Source of the DNA: an uncultured Collinsella sp. | Lineage (GTDB): Bacteria > Actinomycetota > Coriobacteriia > Coriobacteriales > Coriobacteriaceae | Assembly: GCA_937981515.1 (NCBI GenBank) | Contig: CALJNY010000129.1 | Location: 1 to 8,822 of the forward strand | Direction of reading: 5' to 3' | Length of the DNA stretch: 8,822 bases | Shown here: one piece after another, positions 5,655 through 8,822 of the stretch | Numbering within the stretch: the stretch's first letter is position 1 | How the letters are laid out: each line of letters starts with the position of its first letter | Program-made: the position numbers and the translations under genes | Notes under the pieces: model-generated | Told to the model about the DNA's origin: nothing | Seen by the model: the letters and a program-made list of their open reading frames with translations, nothing else | The model's database searches: none

Positions 5655-5867
5655 ATTCCGCCGTTCTAACGAACGGCGGACCGGCCGACGCTGCGCACCA
5701 TTCAGGCGAGCGATTTGCCTTTCAATCGTCGGCTGCGGGCAAAAGCCCAGCAGCCTCCTCTTTCAAGGCAACTCACTTCGTCTGAATGGCGCTCGCTGAC
5801 TTTTACTTAACATCGATTCTGCCACACTCGGCTATTGCCGATTCCACCCACGATTGGAGTTTTCGAT
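5655..5867 (+). ncRNA. Candidate structured RNA or regulatory leader between hypD and hypE
   Basis: 213 bp without a gene and unusually rich in perfect inverted repeats. (a) TCCGCCGTTC (5657-5666) pairs with GAACGGCGGA (5671-5680), 10 bp with a TAAC loop. (b) CCATTCAGGCGAG (5698-5710) pairs with TTCGTCTGAATGG (5777-5789), 13 bp with two G-U pairs, enclosing about 66 nt. (c) Inside it, GGCTGCGGGC (5731-5740) pairs with GCCC-A-GCAGCC (5745-5755), 10 bp with one bulged A and an AAAA loop. (d) TCGGC (5828-5832) pairs with GCCGA (5837-5841). Alternative pairings compete: GCCGACG (5684-5690) with CGTCGGC (5727-5733), and GCGAGCG (5706-5712) with CGCTCGC (5790-5796). None has a following T-run, so a plain terminator is unlikely. 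No riboswitch, T-box or tRNA signature was recognised. A structured RNA, an RNA-processing site or an intergenic repeat element are all possible. Confidence 0.35.
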
Positions 5868-6902
5868 ATGTCCCGTACTGCCACCGATAGCACTGTCCTG
5901 CTGGGCCACGGCTCCGGCGGCCAGATGATGAAGCGCATCATCGATGAGGTCTTTTTGGATGCCTTTGGGTCGCCCGAGCTGCTTGCGGGCAACGACGCCG
6001 GTGTCGCCGCGCTGCCCGCAAGCGGGCGAATCGCCATGTCGACCGACAGCTTTGTGGTAACGCCGCAGTTCTTCCCCGGCGGCAATATCGGCCGCCTCGC
6101 CGTATGCGGAACCGTCAACGACGTCGCGACCTCGGGCGCTAACGTACGCTACCTCTCATGCGGCTTCATCCTCGAAGAGGGCTATCCCATGGACAAGCTG
6201 CGCCAGATTGTGCAGACCATGGCCGAAACGGCACATGAGGCAGGCGTGAAGATTATCACCGGCGACACCAAGGTGGTCGAGCGTGGCGGTGCCGACGGCG
6301 TCTACATCAATACCGCCGGCGTGGGCGAAGTGCCCGCGGGCGTAGCGCTCAGCGGTGCAAACTGCCGGCCCGGCGACGCCATCCTGGTATCGGGTACGCT
6401 AGGCGACCACGGCATCGCCATCATGAGCCAGCGCGAGGGCTTGGCGTTTTCGAGCAACATCGAAAGCGACGCTGCGCCGCTCAATCATCTGATTGCCGAC
6501 GTACTCGCCGCTGCCCCCGACACCCGCTGCTTCCGCGACCCCACGCGCGGCGGCCTGGCATCCACGCTCAACGAGTTTGCCCAGGCCAGCGGTGTTGCCA
6601 TGGAGGTCGACGAGGATGCCGTGCCCGTGCGTTCCGACGTGCAGGCCGCCTGCGAGATGCTCGGCTACGATGTGCTGCAGGTGGCAAACGAGGGCAAGAT
6701 GGTTGCCGTCGTGCCGGCCGAGCAAGCCGATGCCGCGCTAGCCGCCATGCGCGCCGCCCACTACGGCGAGAATGCCGCCGTCATCGGTCGCGTGCTGCCA
6801 CTTGCCGAGGACGCCCGCCCCGCCGTGCGCGTACGTACCGGCTGGGGCTCGACCCGCATCCTCGACATGCTCGTAGGAGAGCAGCTGCCGAGAATTTGCT
6901 AG
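5868..6902 (+). CDS. hypE: HypE, carbamoyl dehydratase that forms the cyano ligand
   Basis: 344 residues of the AIRS/PurM-like ATPase fold. HypE receives a carbamoyl group from HypF on its C-terminal cysteine, dehydrates it with ATP to a thiocyanate, and donates cyanide to the iron on HypC-HypD. Seen in the sequence: the N-terminal LLGHGSGGQ (residues 11-19), LAGNDAGV (39-46), the FFPGGNIGRLAVCGTVNDVATSG core in overlapping segments, GDTKVVERG, DAILVSGTLGDHGIAI, and DPTRGGLAS for nucleotide binding. The protein ends exactly in PRIC with the catalytic C344. The ATG at 5868 is preceded by TGGAG (5855-5859) at 8-nt spacing. An in-frame TTG at 5835 falls in the loop of a hairpin and has no ribosome-binding site. 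It is the last gene of the hyp block; hypA and hypB are not in the window. Confidence 0.97.
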   Translation: MSRTATDSTVLLGHGSGGQMMKRIIDEVFLDAFGSPELLAGNDAGVAALPASGRIAMSTDSFVVTPQFFPGGNIGRLAVCGTVNDVATSGANVRYLSCGFILEEGYPMDKLRQIVQTMAETAHEAGVKIITGDTKVVERGGADGVYINTAGVGEVPAGVALSGANCRPGDAILVSGTLGDHGIAIMSQREGLAFSSNIESDAAPLNHLIADVLAAAPDTRCFRDPTRGGLASTLNEFAQASGVAMEVDEDAVPVRSDVQAACEMLGYDVLQVANEGKMVAVVPAEQADAALAAMRAAHYGENAAVIGRVLPLAEDARPAVRVRTGWGSTRILDMLVGEQLPRIC

Positions 6903-6991
6903 CGGCTGCTCTGCAAGCTGCCCAGCACCCGGCCACAATCGGCCCGCCCATTTTCACTGGGACGTTGGCCCACTCAAACTGTGGGGAGATG

Positions 6992-7032
6992 GAAGGGCCC
7001 TCCTGCCGAGCTGATCGGCAGGAGGGCCCTTC
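6992..7032. terminator. Perfect 18-bp hairpin between convergent genes, probable bidirectional terminator
   Basis: GAAGGGCCCTCCTGCCGA (6992-7009) pairs without mismatch with TCGGCAGGAGGGCCCTTC (7015-7032) around a GCTGA loop. It lies between hypE (stop at 6902) and the convergent surface-protein gene (stop at 7084), where a shared terminator is expected. Neither strand has a proper T-run after the stem: the plus strand continues GCTTTGC and the minus strand continues CATCTCC. Termination may therefore be weak or helped by Rho, or the hairpin may mainly block 3' exonucleases. Confidence 0.6.
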
Positions 7033-7083
7033 GCTTTGCAAAAGCATACTCCTTGCAGTATTTACCTGTCAGGCAGACGCTCG

Positions 7084-8822
7084 CTACGCCGCGCGACGCT
7101 TGGCGTAGAAAAACCAGCCGCCGACGGCCGCGATACCGACGATGCCCACGGCAACACCGGCGATGGCAAAGCCGTTCGAGCCCGCGTCCGCAGCCTTGTT
7201 GGCGGCGCCGGCGCTCAACGCGGCGGTCTTGCCGGACGTGCCCGACTTTTTGCCGCTCTTGTCTGTCTTGCCGGCGACGGAAGACTCCGTCGAATCCTTC
7301 TTGCCGGATTCGGCCTCGGCCTTGGAATCGCCAGCTGCCTTGGCGCCCTCGCTCGAGGAAGCACCGGCCATTTTGGCGGCCACAGGAGCCATTACGCCCG
7401 CAAAACCGGCGGTCCCGTTGCCGGCACCGCCGTCCGACCCGGCACCCGGCGTCAGGACGCCCGGCGCCACCGTGGGCTTCTGCGGGTCCTTGCTGCTCGA
7501 GCCCTTGCCCGCCGTCACGGCCGTCTTCCAGGCAATCGTCTCTCCCGAGGAGACACGATACGTCGTGAGCGCGCGGAGCGCCTGCTCGGTCGCCATGGCG
7601 TTGGCCGCGCCGCCCTTGCTGTGCGCATAGCCGTTGCCGCCGTCCACGCGGTACAGGTCCAGCGCGCAGACCACGTTGGTCACGGCATTTGCAAACCCGT
7701 TAACGGGGTTGGCCGGGTCACGGTCGAGCGAAAGCAGCGCGAGGATCACCTGGGCATTGGCCTCGGCAGAACCGAAATCACAGGTGCCCGCGCTCATCTT
7801 GCCCTTGAGGTAGGAGAGGCCGTTCTCGATGGCAGCATCGACCTTGGTGTCGCCCTCATAGGGCGCCACGGCCTGGATCGCCATGGCCGTCAGGTCCACG
7901 TCGCCCAGACGCGTACCCTCCACGGCGTCGTCGCTGCCGAGAAGCTCGCAGACGGCGTCCGCGAGGCTCGCGCGCGTCCAGGCAGAACCGGCGGGTGCAT
8001 CCGAGCCGCTCGCATTAAGCGCCATCAGCGCAAAGATCTTCTCGTTGGCGCGCGTCATATCGGTGCGGCTGCAGATGAGCTCGACCAGGTTGACGCCGTC
8101 ATAGTCGGTGATGTCCTCGCCGATGGCGGAGAGGGCCAGCGCCACACGCTCGGTCTCAGTCAGAGCGCAGGTCGCACTCCCCCACTCGGCCTTGTGCTTG
8201 GCCAGCGAGGCGCGGTAGTTGTCGAGCAGCTTGGAATCGATCTTGCGGCCCGCCTTGGCAAAGTCGTAGATCTCCCACTCGTCGCCGTACTGGAAGGCGT
8301 CGGAGCTGCGGCGCACGTCGATGAACGCAGCGGCAGCATCGACGCCCGCCGAGGCGGACTCACTCGTGGCGGGGCTCGCGGCCACGCCGGTCACGGTGAT
8401 GGTAAGCGTCACGGACTCGGCACCGGCGGTCGCGTCCACCGGCGTACCCGTCGCGACCACCGTGCCGGCCGAAAGCGCCGTCACCGTGTAGTCGCTCGAG
8501 GCCACGTACAGGCCGTCGTCGGGAGCGCCGTCGACGTGCTTCCAGGCGCCCTTCTCGTTGCGATCGATGCCCACGATACCCGAGGCGTCCTTGCCGTCGA
8601 GCGTCTTGAACGTCCAGATGAGGCCGGGCTCGGTCACGCTCCAGTCGTCCGCGTCGTTCTTACCGGTAAAGGTCAGGTCGAGCTTTTGCGCCGAACCGGC
8701 CTTGAGGTAGAGGCTGTCCGTGCCGGCCGTCACGCTCGCAAGCGGATTTTGGTAAGCATAAGTCACGTCGCACGACGCGCTGATGACCTTGCCATCGGCG
8801 TCCGTGTCGGGCAGCGTCGCAG
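7084..8822 (-). CDS. Surface-anchored protein with Ig-like region and prenyltransferase-like alpha-toroid, C-terminal part
   Basis: The frame is open to the right edge, so the N-terminus (and any signal peptide) is missing; 578 codons are visible. A GTG at 8766 is in frame but the reading continues upstream of it, so it is not taken as the start. Counting from the edge: an Ig-like, BIG-type beta region (about 25-145; the TVTALSAGTVVATGTP and ESVTLTITVTGVAA segments); then a helical domain (about 165-425) with repeats of the prenyltransferase/squalene-oxidase or cobalamin-carrier toroid type, for example LTAMAIQAVAPY, EANAQVILALLSL and MATEQALRALTTYR; then a low-complexity Ala/Gly/Ser/Lys linker (about 435-545); then a membrane segment (about 550-572, AIAGVAVGIVGIAAVGGWFF) ending in KRRAA. 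No LPXTG sortase motif precedes the membrane segment. It is presumably exported and held at the membrane or wall. The ligand or substrate is unknown, and a link to the hyp genes is not implied. Confidence 0.9.
   Translation of the reverse strand, partial: ATLPDTDADGKVISASCDVTYAYQNPLASVTAGTDSLYLKAGSAQKLDLTFTGKNDADDWSVTEPGLIWTFKTLDGKDASGIVGIDRNEKGAWKHVDGAPDDGLYVASSDYTVTALSAGTVVATGTPVDATAGAESVTLTITVTGVAASPATSESASAGVDAAAAFIDVRRSSDAFQYGDEWEIYDFAKAGRKIDSKLLDNYRASLAKHKAEWGSATCALTETERVALALSAIGEDITDYDGVNLVELICSRTDMTRANEKIFALMALNASGSDAPAGSAWTRASLADAVCELLGSDDAVEGTRLGDVDLTAMAIQAVAPYEGDTKVDAAIENGLSYLKGKMSAGTCDFGSAEANAQVILALLSLDRDPANPVNGFANAVTNVVCALDLYRVDGGNGYAHSKGGAANAMATEQALRALTTYRVSSGETIAWKTAVTAGKGSSSKDPQKPTVAPGVLTPGAGSDGGAGNGTAGFAGVMAPVAAKMAGASSSEGAKAAGDSKAEAESGKKDSTESSVAGKTDKSGKKSGTSGKTAALSAGAANKAADAGSNGFAIAGVAVGIVGIAAVGGWFFYAKRRAA

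Noticed and set aside
5835..5867. TTG start adding 11 residues to HypE
   Set aside because: It lies in the loop of a small hairpin with no ribosome-binding site; the ATG at 5868 has one.
5655..5867. tRNA (including tRNA-Sec), T-box or cobalamin riboswitch in the hypD-hypE spacer
   Set aside because: No cloverleaf with a CCA-side acceptor, no T-box sequence and no B12-box-like motif could be found by eye.
1..8822. CRISPR array, insertion sequence, phage or integrase remnants
   Set aside because: No regularly spaced repeats, transposase motifs, terminal inverted repeats or target duplications were seen.

Overview
The window is GC-rich DNA, about 60% or more by eye. The gene content is that of an anaerobic, hydrogenase-bearing high-GC bacterium. 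The protein style (acidic, alanine-rich) and the surface protein with an alpha-toroid domain suggest a gut actinobacterium of the Coriobacteriia, such as Collinsella. That assignment is an inference from composition and gene types; no taxonomic marker is present.

Layout from left to right. (1) The start of an unrecognised gene runs off the left edge on the minus strand (1-216), behind a consensus -10 box. (2) A divergent thioredoxin gene (353-673) has a hairpin in its leader. (3) A 231-bp spacer ends in a well-formed intrinsic terminator (795-829) and a possible promoter/operator. (4) A plus-strand block holds a small His-rich protein (905-1153), a NikR-type nickel regulator with a His/Cys-rich N-terminal extension (1155-1664), hypF (1694-4147), hypC (4279-4539), hypD (4539-5654) and hypE (5868-6902). 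(5) A perfect 18-bp hairpin separates hypE from (6) a minus-strand surface protein (7084 to beyond the right edge) with an Ig-like region, a prenyltransferase-like toroid, a low-complexity linker and a C-terminal membrane anchor.

The hyp genes form the pathway that builds the CN/CO ligands of the [NiFe]-hydrogenase active site. HypF makes and transfers a carbamoyl group to the HypE C-terminal cysteine, HypE dehydrates it to a cyano group, and the HypC-HypD complex assembles Fe(CN)2CO. The nickel-insertion proteins HypA and HypB and the hydrogenase subunits are not in this window. Junctions are tight from the small protein through hypF (1 nt, then 29 nt) and between hypC and hypD (1-nt overlap). 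Larger gaps lie before hypC (131 bp) and hypE (213 bp).

The parts least explained by known biology are three. One is the small His-ladder protein coupled to nikR. The second is the metal-ligand-rich extension on NikR. The third is the strongly self-complementary spacer between hypD and hypE, which could encode a structured RNA. The core hyp genes look intact and ordinary, with all the signature residues I checked.
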